A stretch of 64,000 nt of DNA from assembly GCA_041653615.1 (NCBI GenBank), contig JBAZEZ010000005.1, positions 28,679-92,678 of the forward strand, in the 5' to 3' direction. The notes under the pieces are model-generated. The model was given only the letters and a program-made list of their open reading frames with translations. It had not been told where the DNA came from and ran no database searches. Shown one piece after another: positions 8,210-17,867 of the stretch (position 1 is the stretch's first letter; every line of letters begins with the position of its first letter). This stretch comes from JAHJUB01 sp041653615 [NCBI: Candidatus Ratteibacteria bacterium] (GTDB lineage: Bacteria > Ratteibacteria > UBA8468 > MWAK01). The position numbers and the translations under genes were made by a program.

Positions 8210-9349
8210 ATGAACCTACTATACATCGCTTTCAAAAACCTGTGGCACCGAAAAGTGCGCACCTTTTTGACCATATTCGGTGTCGGCGTCAGCATCGCCG
8301 CGTTTGTGTCTTTAAGGGGCTTGGCGGTGAGCATGGTGGAAGCCTTCCGGACGACTTACCAAGAACGCGGAACCGACCTGGTTGTTTTGGAAAAAGGCAG
8401 TTTTGACCTTTTGTCCAGCCGGCTGGATGAAAGCTTCGTTGATAAGATTAAGGCGGTTCCGGAGGTTTTAAGCGTAAACCCCGTGCTTCTTGATATCACG
8501 ATTACGAATTTTATGAATTATATCCTGATATACGGCTGGGAAGCGCATTCCAACCTTTTTTCCAACCTGAAGATAACCGGGAAGGCGCCGGTCAATGAGC
8601 ATGACGCGATAATCGGGGCGATGCTGGCTAAAAAGCTTAATAAAAAGATAGGGGACAGTGTGGATGTAAGGGGAACCGCTTTTACGCTGACGGGGATTTT
8701 CCAGAGCCAAAGTTTATTTGAGGAAGGCAGCGTCATCGTGCTTCTTCCGGTGCTCCAGCGCATTAAAAAAATGGAGCATCAGGTTACCTTGTTGAACATT
8801 TCCCTTCGGAAAGGTTTGAAACCCAATAAATGGTTTGTTTTTAAAGAGGAGAAGCCGGATAAACAGGTGCAACTGCGCATAAGCCAGCTTGTGCCGGAAG
8901 GGGAAGTGAAGGACCTGGAGGGGATTGTTTCTTCGGAGAATATCCTGGCTATTTTCTCAAAATTCAGCTGGGCGGTATCGATTGTGGCTTTTATTATCGC
9001 CATCCTGGGGATAGCCAATAACATGATTACTTCGGTGCTGGAACAAACCAGGGAGATAGGCGTTCTGCTGGCCATCGGCTGGAGAAAAACCCGGATAGTT
9101 TCCCTGATTTTGTATGAATCGACGTTGTTGGGACTGATGGGGGGCGCGATGGGTCTGTTCCTGGGATATGTGACCATCAGGATTTTTGCCTCGATGCTTC
9201 AGATGCAGAGTATTTCTAATATCAGCCTGGATTTTCTGTTTGTGGTGAAAGCAATCGCCGCTTCGCTTGTGTTGGGCTTATTGTCGGGTATCTATCCGGC
9301 CCTGAGGGCTGTTTCCATACAGCCCATCGAGGTATTGCGTTATGAATAG
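8210..9349 (+). CDS. ABC transporter permease, MacB/LolCE (FtsX-fold) type
   Basis: The 379-residue protein shows the MacB-type topology: a first membrane helix (about 20-40, FLTIFGVGVSIAAFVSL), a roughly 220-residue extracytoplasmic domain, and three C-terminal helices in the FtsX domain, with NNMITSVLEQTREIGVLLAIGWRKTRI and the usual end SIQPIEVLRYE. Such permeases use ATP energy to move periplasmic or membrane-bound substrates. It overlaps the ATPase gene by 8 nt and is followed by a radical-SAM gene, so the three form one operon. The substrate is unknown. Confidence 0.88.
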   Translation: MNLLYIAFKNLWHRKVRTFLTIFGVGVSIAAFVSLRGLAVSMVEAFRTTYQERGTDLVVLEKGSFDLLSSRLDESFVDKIKAVPEVLSVNPVLLDITITNFMNYILIYGWEAHSNLFSNLKITGKAPVNEHDAIIGAMLAKKLNKKIGDSVDVRGTAFTLTGIFQSQSLFEEGSVIVLLPVLQRIKKMEHQVTLLNISLRKGLKPNKWFVFKEEKPDKQVQLRISQLVPEGEVKDLEGIVSSENILAIFSKFSWAVSIVAFIIAILGIANNMITSVLEQTREIGVLLAIGWRKTRIVSLILYESTLLGLMGGAMGLFLGYVTIRIFASMLQMQSISNISLDFLFVVKAIAASLVLGLLSGIYPALRAVSIQPIEVLRYE

Positions 9350-10010
9350 CGGGTTTATCGTAGAAGCGAAAAACCTTTCCAAATTTTACGAGAACGGCCG
9401 GGTGGCCGCTTTGAGTGAAATCAATTTACAGGTAACAAACGGTGAGTTTTTGACGATAAGAGGGTCCAGCGGCAGCGGAAAATCAACGCTGCTGCATCTT
9501 TTGGGCGGCCTTGATTTGCCTACCAAAGGCGAAATTTATTTTGAGGACAAAAACCTTAAAGATATGGTCCGGCAAAGCAAGTTCCGGATAAATAACATCG
9601 GTTTTGTCTTCCAGACTTTTTATCTCTGGCCGATTCTGAACGTGCTGGAAAATGTTTTGCTGCCGTTGCTTGAATCCGATTTTGACAAGAAAGAAAGAAT
9701 CAAGAAAGCGGATTTACTGATTAATATGGTAGGGCTTGAAGGCAAGCGGCTTTTTGCCGTGAATAAGCTTTCGGTGGGAGAAAGGCAGCGCGTAGCGATA
9801 GCCAGGGCGCTGGTGATGGGCCCGAAATTATTGCTCGCGGATGAACCGACCGGCAGCCTTGATTCCAAAAACAAGGAAAACGTGCTTGATATCTTCCTGA
9901 GGGTGAACCGGGAAAAGAAGACCACGATAATCATGGCGACCCACGAAACCGGCAAATCATATCAATTCAGCCGGAGCATTGAACTTTTAGACGGAAGGAT
10001 TATCGCTTAA
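9342..10010 (+). CDS. ABC transporter ATP-binding protein (LolD/MacB-like)
   Basis: The 222-residue ATPase has Walker A (GSSGSGKST, about 44-52), the Q-loop in FVFQTFYLWP, a signature LSVGERQR and Walker [14 protein letters not shown]. It belongs to the group that pairs with FtsX-fold permeases. The start overlaps the permease stop by 8 nt, so the two are translationally coupled. The signature has V in place of the usual G (LSVGE rather than LSGGQ); this is a tolerated but less common variant. Confidence 0.92.
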   Translation: MNSGFIVEAKNLSKFYENGRVAALSEINLQVTNGEFLTIRGSSGSGKSTLLHLLGGLDLPTKGEIYFEDKNLKDMVRQSKFRINNIGFVFQTFYLWPILNVLENVLLPLLESDFDKKERIKKADLLINMVGLEGKRLFAVNKLSVGERQRVAIARALVMGPKLLLADEPTGSLDSKNKENVLDIFLRVNREKKTTIIMATHETGKSYQFSRSIELLDGRIIA

Positions 10011-10029
10011 ACATAAAGGAGACCGCGCG

Positions 10030-11205
10030 ATGCCCGGAATGAAAAAATGGCAGCATAATCTGGTCAGGAACAGCATGGACAAGTACCGCCAGGCCTTGGA
10101 GAATTACTACATCAAGGACAAGCAGCTGGTGGAGGTTGGCGGCGGCTATAAGGCTTTTTCGCTCTTAAGCCCTCCCATCGGCTCGCCCGCGGCCAAACGC
10201 AGAATCCGTTTTATCATAAAAAACATCTCCGATAAGAATACCGTTGTCGAGGGTGAAGGGATCGTTTCTCCGGGCAAGCGGACTCCGCATTTTATCACTA
10301 TCGCCGTTACTTACGACTGCCAATGTGATTGCAGCCATTGTTCGGCCCATTCCTATAAAGAGAAAGTCGGGCAGGATAACGACCAGTTAACCATACCCGA
10401 ACTGAAGGGAGTTGTAAACCAGGCGATTGACATCGGCAGTACCTGCGTCATTTTTACCGGCGGGGAGCCGCTGCTGGTGGACGGAATATTTGACCTTATC
10501 CGATCGGTCGATAAGCGAAAGGCGGTCTGCACAATTTTTACCAACGGCGAATTTCTGGATAAAAAAACCGTCGCAAAACTGAAAAAAGCCAAACTGTTCG
10601 GTATTTTTGTAAGCCTGGATTTTGCCGATGCCGACAAACATGACGCTAACAGGCAGAGAGACGGTCTGTTTAAAAAAGCCGTCGCGGGGATAAATCTGTG
10701 CCGGGAAAACGGGATACTTACGGGCATCTCGACTTTTGCCACCAAAGAAAAGATTGTCAGCGGCCAGCTGGATGATATTATGGAGTTGGGGAAAAAGCTG
10801 AATGTCCTGGAAGTGTTTATCTTTGATGTTATCGCGACCGGCAAGTTGAATTCGGAACAGGCCTGCATGCTGGACGAAGAGGATGTCGGCGCGATCAAGA
10901 AATTCCGGCAGAAGTATAATTCAAGGCCGGATTACCCGCGCATAATACATCAGACGATGTTTACCAGCATCGCTTATCCGTGTGTTTCGGAAGGATGCCC
11001 CGCCGGCGTGGCGCAGATGCATGTCCGCGGCAACGGAAATGTTTGTCCCTGTGATTTCACCCCGCTTTCTTTTGGGAATGTCCGCCAGAAAAAGCTAAGC
11101 GATATTTGGAAAGCGATTACCGAGGATGAACTATATTCCAAGGCGTCGAAAGTCTGTCGACTCTCCGACAAAGATTTTCTAAGAAGAATATCACCGCAGG
11201 TATAA
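10030..11205 (+). CDS. Radical SAM protein with SPASM-like C-terminus
   Basis: The 391-residue protein has the radical-SAM CxxxCxxC cluster motif within CQCDCSHC (Cys97, Cys101, Cys104), the FTGGEPLL motif near 140 and a C-terminal region with CVSEGCPAGVAQMHVRGNGNVCPCDFTPLSFGN, which looks like a SPASM auxiliary Fe-S domain. SPASM enzymes often modify peptides or cofactors. A start at 10030 has GGAGACC upstream, and it is 19 nt behind the ABC ATPase, so a radical-SAM product exported by the pump is possible, but no precursor-peptide frame is visible between the genes. The N-terminal 85 residues are unassigned. Confidence 0.85.
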   Translation: MPGMKKWQHNLVRNSMDKYRQALENYYIKDKQLVEVGGGYKAFSLLSPPIGSPAAKRRIRFIIKNISDKNTVVEGEGIVSPGKRTPHFITIAVTYDCQCDCSHCSAHSYKEKVGQDNDQLTIPELKGVVNQAIDIGSTCVIFTGGEPLLVDGIFDLIRSVDKRKAVCTIFTNGEFLDKKTVAKLKKAKLFGIFVSLDFADADKHDANRQRDGLFKKAVAGINLCRENGILTGISTFATKEKIVSGQLDDIMELGKKLNVLEVFIFDVIATGKLNSEQACMLDEEDVGAIKKFRQKYNSRPDYPRIIHQTMFTSIAYPCVSEGCPAGVAQMHVRGNGNVCPCDFTPLSFGNVRQKKLSDIWKAITEDELYSKASKVCRLSDKDFLRRISPQV

Positions 11206-11218
11206 CGGCCGGGAAAAA

Positions 11219-12205
11219 TTACAAGGACAGGTTAAGGCGGGTGGCCAGGGGCTGGGGAGCAGGGGAGGCGATAATTTCTTGGGCTGGTTTGGTTTTGCCG
11301 TACTTGACCGTTACCCTTTTGGCTTTACTGTCGGAGTATCGGGCGGTGAGGCGGGCGGCCAGGCGGATGGCGGTTTTAGTTTTGGGCCCCTGCAGGATGG
11401 TGATGGGGCTTCCGATGATAGGTACCATAAAAAGATAATCCTCTTTTGGTTTTAACTTCCGCAGGGATTCATTCTCTCCGTGGTCTCTCCCGACGATAAT
11501 CCTATTTTTGTGATACCGGAAATGGCGGCCGAATTTGAGCAGTTCGATGTCATTCCAGGTGATTTGTTTTTTGCGTTGGAAAAGGTCTTTCAGTTTTTTG
11601 GCGAATTGTTCCATGGTCAGAAGGCAGCCGCCGCCGGCGCAGGCGTAGTCGTTGACGGAAAATTCACCGGCAATCTCCATCTGGGGTTTGCGGCTCCGGC
11701 CTTCGATTGACAGCAGTTTCCGCCGGTCCACCCAGCCCTTTTTTTCCGGTTCGGTTTCGGCCAGGAGTTTTGCGGAGAGAGGGCGCAGTATCCTGCCGAC
11801 CAAGCCGGCCTCTTTTTCCACAATCCTTAATGCCGGCATGCGCTGGGACATGGGACGCTGGCCCAGGACTTCGCCGGTTACGATGAATTTGGCGCCCATT
11901 TTTTTGCCCATTTGCCAGGCCTTGCGGAACATGAAGGCGTGACAGTCTATGCAGGGGTTGATGGCGGAACCGTAGCCGTGTTTAGGGTTTCGGAGCATCT
12001 TTAGATAATCCTGGCGGAGGGGTATGTTTTTAAAAGGGATGTTGAGTTTTTCCGCAATTCGGGCCGGGTATTTTTTTTCGTTGCCCCAGAAAATAGAGGC
12101 AAAGTGGACGGCGGTCAGGGCGACGCCCTGGTCTTTGATTAGTTTAGCGGCCAGGGCGGAGTCGAGGCCGCCGGAGACAAGGACGAGGGCGCGGATTTTT
12201 TTCAT
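11219..12205 (-). CDS. PP-loop ATPase, ThiI/MnmA-like tRNA thiolation family
   Basis: The 328-residue protein begins with a PP-loop (SGGLDS, 11-16) typical of adenylating tRNA thiolases. It has a CIDCHAFM pair (Cys85, Cys88), TGEVLGQRPMSQ and a second cysteine group ACAGGGCLLT (Cys189, Cys194). This domain order matches the family usually annotated as ThiI- or MnmA-like, without the THUMP domain of true ThiI. The C-terminal 110 residues (FGRHFRYHKNRIIVGR onward) are a separate module resembling the NFACT-R type. I chose ATG 12205; upstream in-frame sequence shows no homology. It could act in tRNA sulfur modification. It converges on the radical-SAM gene. Confidence 0.72.
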   Translation of the reverse strand: MKKIRALVLVSGGLDSALAAKLIKDQGVALTAVHFASIFWGNEKKYPARIAEKLNIPFKNIPLRQDYLKMLRNPKHGYGSAINPCIDCHAFMFRKAWQMGKKMGAKFIVTGEVLGQRPMSQRMPALRIVEKEAGLVGRILRPLSAKLLAETEPEKKGWVDRRKLLSIEGRSRKPQMEIAGEFSVNDYACAGGGCLLTMEQFAKKLKDLFQRKKQITWNDIELLKFGRHFRYHKNRIIVGRDHGENESLRKLKPKEDYLFMVPIIGSPITILQGPKTKTAIRLAARLTARYSDSKAKRVTVKYGKTKPAQEIIASPAPQPLATRLNLSL

Positions 12206-12240
12206 AGTGTGCGTTTTGGACGCAGGTCCCGTTTTAACTG

Positions 12241-12294
12241 TAGTTGCCGAGCTTGCTCGGCGTTTTAAAAGAGCCAACCAAGGTTGGCGCCTAC
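12241..12294. repeat. Double-hairpin intergenic repeat
   Basis: Two perfect hairpins stand side by side: GCCGAGC-TT-GCTCGGC (12246-12261) and GCCAACC-AA-GGTTGGC (12273-12288), flanked by TAGT and CTAC. They separate cysK from the ThiI-like gene and could also terminate cysK transcripts. Confidence 0.65.
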
Positions 12295-12305
12295 AAATTT
12301 TTGTG

Positions 12306-13238
<933 letters not shown>

Positions 13239-13251
13239 GTGACCCCCTTTG

Positions 13252-13353
13252 TTGGACGCAGATTACCGCAGATACAGATTAAAGATTGTTTTAGCGAATT
13301 ACCAAAAAATGCTCTTTTGCATTATCCTGCTGTTTCTGCGTATATCTGCGTCC
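13252..13353. repeat. GGACGCAGAT interspersed repeat, copy 1
   Basis: TTGGACGCAGATTACCGCAG at the left end is mirrored by TATATCTGCGTCC at the right, giving a long imperfect palindrome of about 100 nt with a variable AT-rich centre. It runs up to the cusA stop codon. Three more copies are at 16610, 24442 and 40092. Confidence 0.85.
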
Positions 13354-16300
13354 TATTTAATAGATTTTTTCTTCCAGAGAAAATAGATGGCGGGATAGAC
13401 GATTAATTCCATGCCGAAGGAAGTGAATATGCCGCCGACCATCGGCGCGGCGATTCGCTTCAGTACGTCGGCGCCGATTTCATGCGTCTGTGCCCACATG
13501 ATAGGGAGCAGTCCGATGAAAAGGACCGAGGCGGTCATTACCTTGGGCCGGACCCGTTTTACCGCGCCGTGGATGATGGCCTCCTTCAGGTCGTTGATTG
13601 TTTTCAGGAGGCCGTTCTTCTTCCGTTCTTCGTAGGAAAGATCCAGGTAGAGCAGCATGAAGATTCCGGTCTCCGCGTCCACGCCCAGCAGGGCGATGAT
13701 TCCGACCAGGACGCCGATGCTCAAGTTGTAATGGAGCAGGTAGAGTATCCAGACGACACCGATGAGGGAAAAGGGAACCGCCAGCAGGACGATGAAGGTC
13801 TTGGGAAAACTCCGGGTATTGAAATAGAGGAGGAGGAAGATGATGAGGAGCGTCAGAGGCACGACCACCTTCATCCGTTCCTTCACCCGCTGCATCGACT
13901 CGTATTGGCCGCTGAAAACCAGGTTATAGCCGGCCGGGAGTTTCAGGTTATCGTTTAATTCTTTTTTGGCGTCGGCGACGTAACTGCCGATGTCCCGGTT
14001 GGCCACATCGATGTAGACGTATCCGGCCAGCGACCCGTTTTCATCCCGAATCATGGACGGACCCGAACTTAATTCTACGTCGGCAATCTGTCCGACGGGG
14101 ATTTGGCTTCCGGACGGCGTGGGGATGTAGGTCTTTTTTATCTTTTCGACGTCGTCCCTCAATTCCCGCGGGTAGCGGACGTTTATCGGCAGCCGCACCC
14201 GGCCTTCTACGGTCTGGCTGATGTTTTCGCCGCCGATGGCGGACATCAGCGTTGTCTGAACGTCTTCTACGGTTAGTCCGTAGCGGGCAATCTCTTCTCT
14301 TTTGAGCGTAAAGTCCACAAAATAACCGCCGCCGGTCCTTTCCGCGTAGATGCTGCGGGTTCCCGGCACTCCTTTGAGCAGGGCTTCAATTTGCAGGCCG
14401 ATTTCTTCGACTCTTTTTAAATCATCTCCTTGGATTTTTATCCCGACCGGGGTGCGGATTCCGGTAGTCAGCATATCAATCCGGGCCTTGATGGGCATCG
14501 TCCAGGCGTTGACCTGGCCGGGGATTTGTAATTTCTGGTCCATTTCCTGAATCATTTCGTCCCAGGAAATTTTGTCCGGCCAGAGCAGCCGCAGGGAAGG
14601 CTGAAGAAATTCCGGGACGCGGTTGGAATACCACCTGGGTTTGGAGCGCCACTGGTTCTGGGGTTTAAGTAAAACGGTTGTTTCCATCATGGAGTAGGGC
14701 GCCGGGTCGGTAGAGGTGGCGGCCCGGCCTGCTTTGCCGAAGACGCTGGTAACTTCCGGAAACGACTTAAGAATCTTATCCTGAACACCCAGCAGTTTGG
14801 TTGCCTCTGTCACCGAAATGCCGGGCGGAGTGGTTGGCATATATAAGATGCTGCCCTCATTGAGCGGAGGCATAAATTCCGTGCCCAGTTTGAAGAAGAA
14901 CGGCATGGAAACCAGAAAGAGAAGCACGGTCGAGAAGATGACAAGGCGCGGTTTACGCAGGACAAAATGGACAACTGGTTCGTACCATTTGAACAGGGCC
15001 CGGCTGACCGGGTGTTTTTCTTCGGAGTGAATCCGGCCCACCAGGAGGTGGTTGACTATCCCGCAGAGCCATTTCGGTTTGAATTCGTAAAAGTCGAGTT
15101 TGGTAAAGAGGAGCCGGATGGCCGGGTCAAGCGTAATGGCCAGAACCGCCGCAAAGAAGAGCGCGAAATTTTTGGTGAAGGCCAGTGGTTTGAAAAGACG
15201 ACCTTCAATTCCTTCCAGGGTGAAGATAGGCATAAAGGCGACCGCGATGACCAGCAGGGAGAAGAAAGAAGCCTGGCCCACTTCTTTAATGGCGCTGATT
15301 AAGACTTCCCGGTAATCTCCCTGTCTGCCTCCCTCTTCCCAGTGAGAAAGTTTTTTGTGGGAGTTTTCCACCACCACAATGGCCGCGTCCACCATGGCGC
15401 CGATGGCGATGGCGATGCCGCCCAGGCTCATTATGTTGGCGGTCAGTTTCATGTAGTACATCGGGATGAAAGCGATTAAGACCGCGATGGGCAGCGTGAT
15501 GATGGGGATGATTGCGGAAGGGAAATGGAGCAGGAAGAGGAGGATGATTAAACTTACCACAATCATTTCCTCGCGGAGTTTGCTTTTCAGAGTGTTGATG
15601 GCGCGATGGATTATCTCGGAGCGGTCGTAGGTGATTACCAGTTTTACGCCTTCGGGGAGTTGGATTGTCTTCAATTGTTCTTTGACCCGGTTGATGACCT
15701 CCAGGGCGTTTTCCTGATACCTGATTATGACAATGCCGCCGACTACTTCGCCCCGGCCGTTCAATTCCGCCACGCCCCGTCTGATGTCCGGCCCGAATTG
15801 GACTGTGGCGACGTTACTGATTCGTACCGGTACGCCGTTTTGGTCGGTTTTAAGGACGATATCCTCTATGTCTTTCAGCGATTTGAGGTAGCCCCTGATG
15901 GTTACCATGTATTCCCGGCCGGAGATTTCCAGGAGCCGGGCGCCGGCTTCCTGGTTGGATTTTTGCAGGGCCATAACCACGTCATTGAGCGGGAGGTTGT
16001 AAGCGAGCAGGGCGTTGGGGTCAATGGTCACCTGATACTGTTTGGTGAAGCCGCCGACCGAGGCAACTTCCGAAACTCCCTTGACCGATTGCAGGGCGTA
16101 CTTCAGGCGCCAGTTCTGGAAGGTGGTCAAATCTTCCAGGGAATTTTTGCCGGTATCGTCGACCAGAGCGTATTCAAAGACCCACCCCAGCCCGGTGGCG
16201 TCAGGACCGATTTCCGTCTGAACCCCGGGCGGCAGTTGGGATGTTACCTTGGAGAGGTATTCTGTTACCCTGGAGCGGGCCCAGTAGATGTCGGTTCCGT

Positions 16301-16601
16301 CTTCAAAAACCACGTAGACGTAGGAGAACCCGTAATCGGAGAAACCGCGGATGTCTTTGACTTTCGGCGCGCCCAGGAGGGCGGTTGTAATCGGGTAGGT
16401 AACCTGGTCTTCGATAACCTGGGGCGGCCGGTCCCAGCGGGAAAAGATGATAACCTGGGTGTCGGAAAGGTCGGGAACCGCGTCCAGCGGCAGGTTCTTC
16501 AGGGCCAGGGCGCCGGCGATGGCGGCGGCAGCAACCAGGATTAAGACTATAAATTTGTTCCGGGCGCTGTAATCGATTATCTTTTCAATCCAGCCATCCA
16601 T
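13353..16601 (-). CDS. cusA: Heavy-metal efflux RND transporter, CusA/CzcA family (probably copper/silver)
   Basis: The 1082-residue inner-membrane pump has the RND architecture: helix 1 near residues 13-33, a large periplasmic loop, six-helix bundles, and a second half starting near 530. HME-type features include the conserved IFSRWDRPPQVIEDQVTYP start, GGIAIAIGAMVDAAIVVVENSHK in TM4 and WTMPIKARIDMLTTGIRTPVGIK, which closely follows CusA. Neighbouring cusB, cusC, cupredoxins, CsoR and CopA make copper or silver the likely substrate. It probably belongs to the csoR-initiated transcript, although a repeat lies just upstream. No Shine-Dalgarno is visible at 16601. Confidence 0.92.
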   Translation of the reverse strand: MDGWIEKIIDYSARNKFIVLILVAAAAIAGALALKNLPLDAVPDLSDTQVIIFSRWDRPPQVIEDQVTYPITTALLGAPKVKDIRGFSDYGFSYVYVVFEDGTDIYWARSRVTEYLSKVTSQLPPGVQTEIGPDATGLGWVFEYALVDDTGKNSLEDLTTFQNWRLKYALQSVKGVSEVASVGGFTKQYQVTIDPNALLAYNLPLNDVVMALQKSNQEAGARLLEISGREYMVTIRGYLKSLKDIEDIVLKTDQNGVPVRISNVATVQFGPDIRRGVAELNGRGEVVGGIVIIRYQENALEVINRVKEQLKTIQLPEGVKLVITYDRSEIIHRAINTLKSKLREEMIVVSLIILLFLLHFPSAIIPIITLPIAVLIAFIPMYYMKLTANIMSLGGIAIAIGAMVDAAIVVVENSHKKLSHWEEGGRQGDYREVLISAIKEVGQASFFSLLVIAVAFMPIFTLEGIEGRLFKPLAFTKNFALFFAAVLAITLDPAIRLLFTKLDFYEFKPKWLCGIVNHLLVGRIHSEEKHPVSRALFKWYEPVVHFVLRKPRLVIFSTVLLFLVSMPFFFKLGTEFMPPLNEGSILYMPTTPPGISVTEATKLLGVQDKILKSFPEVTSVFGKAGRAATSTDPAPYSMMETTVLLKPQNQWRSKPRWYSNRVPEFLQPSLRLLWPDKISWDEMIQEMDQKLQIPGQVNAWTMPIKARIDMLTTGIRTPVGIKIQGDDLKRVEEIGLQIEALLKGVPGTRSIYAERTGGGYFVDFTLKREEIARYGLTVEDVQTTLMSAIGGENISQTVEGRVRLPINVRYPRELRDDVEKIKKTYIPTPSGSQIPVGQIADVELSSGPSMIRDENGSLAGYVYIDVANRDIGSYVADAKKELNDNLKLPAGYNLVFSGQYESMQRVKERMKVVVPLTLLIIFLLLYFNTRSFPKTFIVLLAVPFSLIGVVWILYLLHYNLSIGVLVGIIALLGVDAETGIFMLLYLDLSYEERKKNGLLKTINDLKEAIIHGAVKRVRPKVMTASVLFIGLLPIMWAQTHEIGADVLKRIAAPMVGGIFTSFGMELIVYPAIYFLWKKKSIK

Positions 16602-16609
16602 AGTAATTT

Positions 16610-16733
16610 TTGGACGCAGATTACGGCAGATAATTGCGGATACATATTAAAGATTAATTCAGAGAATTGCTAAGAAATACTCTAAAATTATCCCTTAGTA
16701 TTATCCTGTATTTTCTGCGTATATCTGCGTCCA
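16610..16733. repeat. GGACGCAGAT interspersed repeat, copy 2
   Basis: TTGGACGCAGATTACGGCAG and the closing ATATCTGCGTCCA are inverted partners. It fills the cusA-cusB intergenic space. Confidence 0.85.
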
Positions 16734-16738
16734 GTTTC

Positions 16739-17767
16739 TTATTGGTTTACCGCTGATTTAAGCCGGCTTTCCGAATCAACGAAGAAATTACCGGAGGAGA
16801 CAACCGCGTCGCCTTCTTTTAAACCGGAGAGTACTTCGTAATAACCTTCGGCCTTATTGCCCAGGGTCACGTCTCGGGATTGGAAATAGCCGTCCGGGGT
16901 AGCCAGAAATACTACGTTGCGTTCACCGGTATTCACCACCGCTTCTTCCGGAACCGCCAGCTTTTTGCCCAGGGAGATTTTTACCCGGGCGTTGACGAAC
17001 ATGCCCGGTTTCAATTTGCCGCCCGGATTTCCAATTTCCGTACGGGCCTGGACGCTTCTGGTCGCTGGGTCAAGTACCGGACTGACGGCGGCAATCTTTC
17101 CGGCAAAGACTTCGCCGGGAAAGGCGGTCGCGGTTATTTCCACCGGCAGGCCGTTTTTAACCAGGCCCATATCGTATTCATAAACGGAGAGATAGGCCCA
17201 GATTGTTTTCTGACCTTCCGCCAGGTAGAGGTTGCTCTGCGGTTTTCGTTCCCAGACCAGTTTTCGAACCTGGTTTTTATCCATGCCCATCAACAAGAGT
17301 TTTTGCTTGGCGGCATCAGTAAGGGCAACCGCTTCTTTTTTTGCTTCGGACTCGGAATCGGCGCCGGATGTTTCTTCCATCTTTAGCGCCTGCAGAAATT
17401 CTTCCTGGGCTATGTACAGGTCGGGGTCGTAGGCGATTTTGCCCACCGTGCGGATTTCACGCGTCAAGTCCTGTTTCTTTACCTCGGTGGTCTTGATTCC
17501 AACCAGCTGTTGTTTCTCCGGGCTGATTTGCATCCCTTCCGGCGCTGTTGGTTTCGCTTCTTCCTCGTACACCGGAAGATAGTCCATACCCATCTCGTCC
17601 TTTTTGAAGACCGGCGAAGTAATTTCGAGGTTCATCGGGTTGCGGTAGAAAAGAATCTTCCGGTCTTTTTCCGGCGGTTGTTTTCGGGAGTGGGGAATAA
17701 TTCCGATCGCGGCAATCAAGACCAGTAAGATAACAAGGACGCTGATTATTATATTTTTCTTTTTCAT
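16739..17767 (-). CDS. cusB: RND periplasmic adaptor (CusB-like membrane fusion protein)
   Basis: The 342-residue protein has an N-terminal signal anchor (about 7-25), then YRNPMNLEITSPVFKKDEMGMDYLPVYEEE, a degenerate form of the heavy-metal-binding domain usually written YTCPMHP...CPKCGMDLVP: its cysteines are gone but methionines remain. The rest is the adaptor beta-barrel/lipoyl core with AVSPVLDPATRSVQARTEI and LKPGMFVNARV. CusB-type adaptors bridge the inner-membrane pump and TolC-like channel and can hand over Cu(I) through methionines. It sits between cusA and cusC. The hairpin module is short compared with drug adaptors, as in CusB. Confidence 0.88.
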   Translation of the reverse strand: MKKKNIIISVLVILLVLIAAIGIIPHSRKQPPEKDRKILFYRNPMNLEITSPVFKKDEMGMDYLPVYEEEAKPTAPEGMQISPEKQQLVGIKTTEVKKQDLTREIRTVGKIAYDPDLYIAQEEFLQALKMEETSGADSESEAKKEAVALTDAAKQKLLLMGMDKNQVRKLVWERKPQSNLYLAEGQKTIWAYLSVYEYDMGLVKNGLPVEITATAFPGEVFAGKIAAVSPVLDPATRSVQARTEIGNPGGKLKPGMFVNARVKISLGKKLAVPEEAVVNTGERNVVFLATPDGYFQSRDVTLGNKAEGYYEVLSGLKEGDAVVSSGNFFVDSESRLKSAVNQ

Positions 17768-17778
17768 ACGGTTTCTAT

Positions 17779-17863
17779 GTAGGGGAGGGGCTACGTCCCC
17801 TCCCGCCTACGCTAAAGCTACGGCGGGCACAGCCCGCGGGCGGGGATTCAACCCCGCCCCTAC
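17779..17863. repeat. GTAGGGGAGGGG palindromic repeat, copy 1
   Basis: GTAGGGGAGGGGC with GTCCCCTCCC, and GGGCGGGGATTCAACCCCGCCC with terminal CTAC, form two stacked hairpins. A shorter relative is at 35696-35748. It separates cusB from cusC. Confidence 0.75.
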
Positions 17864-17867
17864 AGTT

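Noticed and set aside
15606-16544. A 312-codon plus-strand frame opposite cusA
   Set aside because: It is the antisense of a well-conserved RND pump; no motif or ribosome-binding site supports it.
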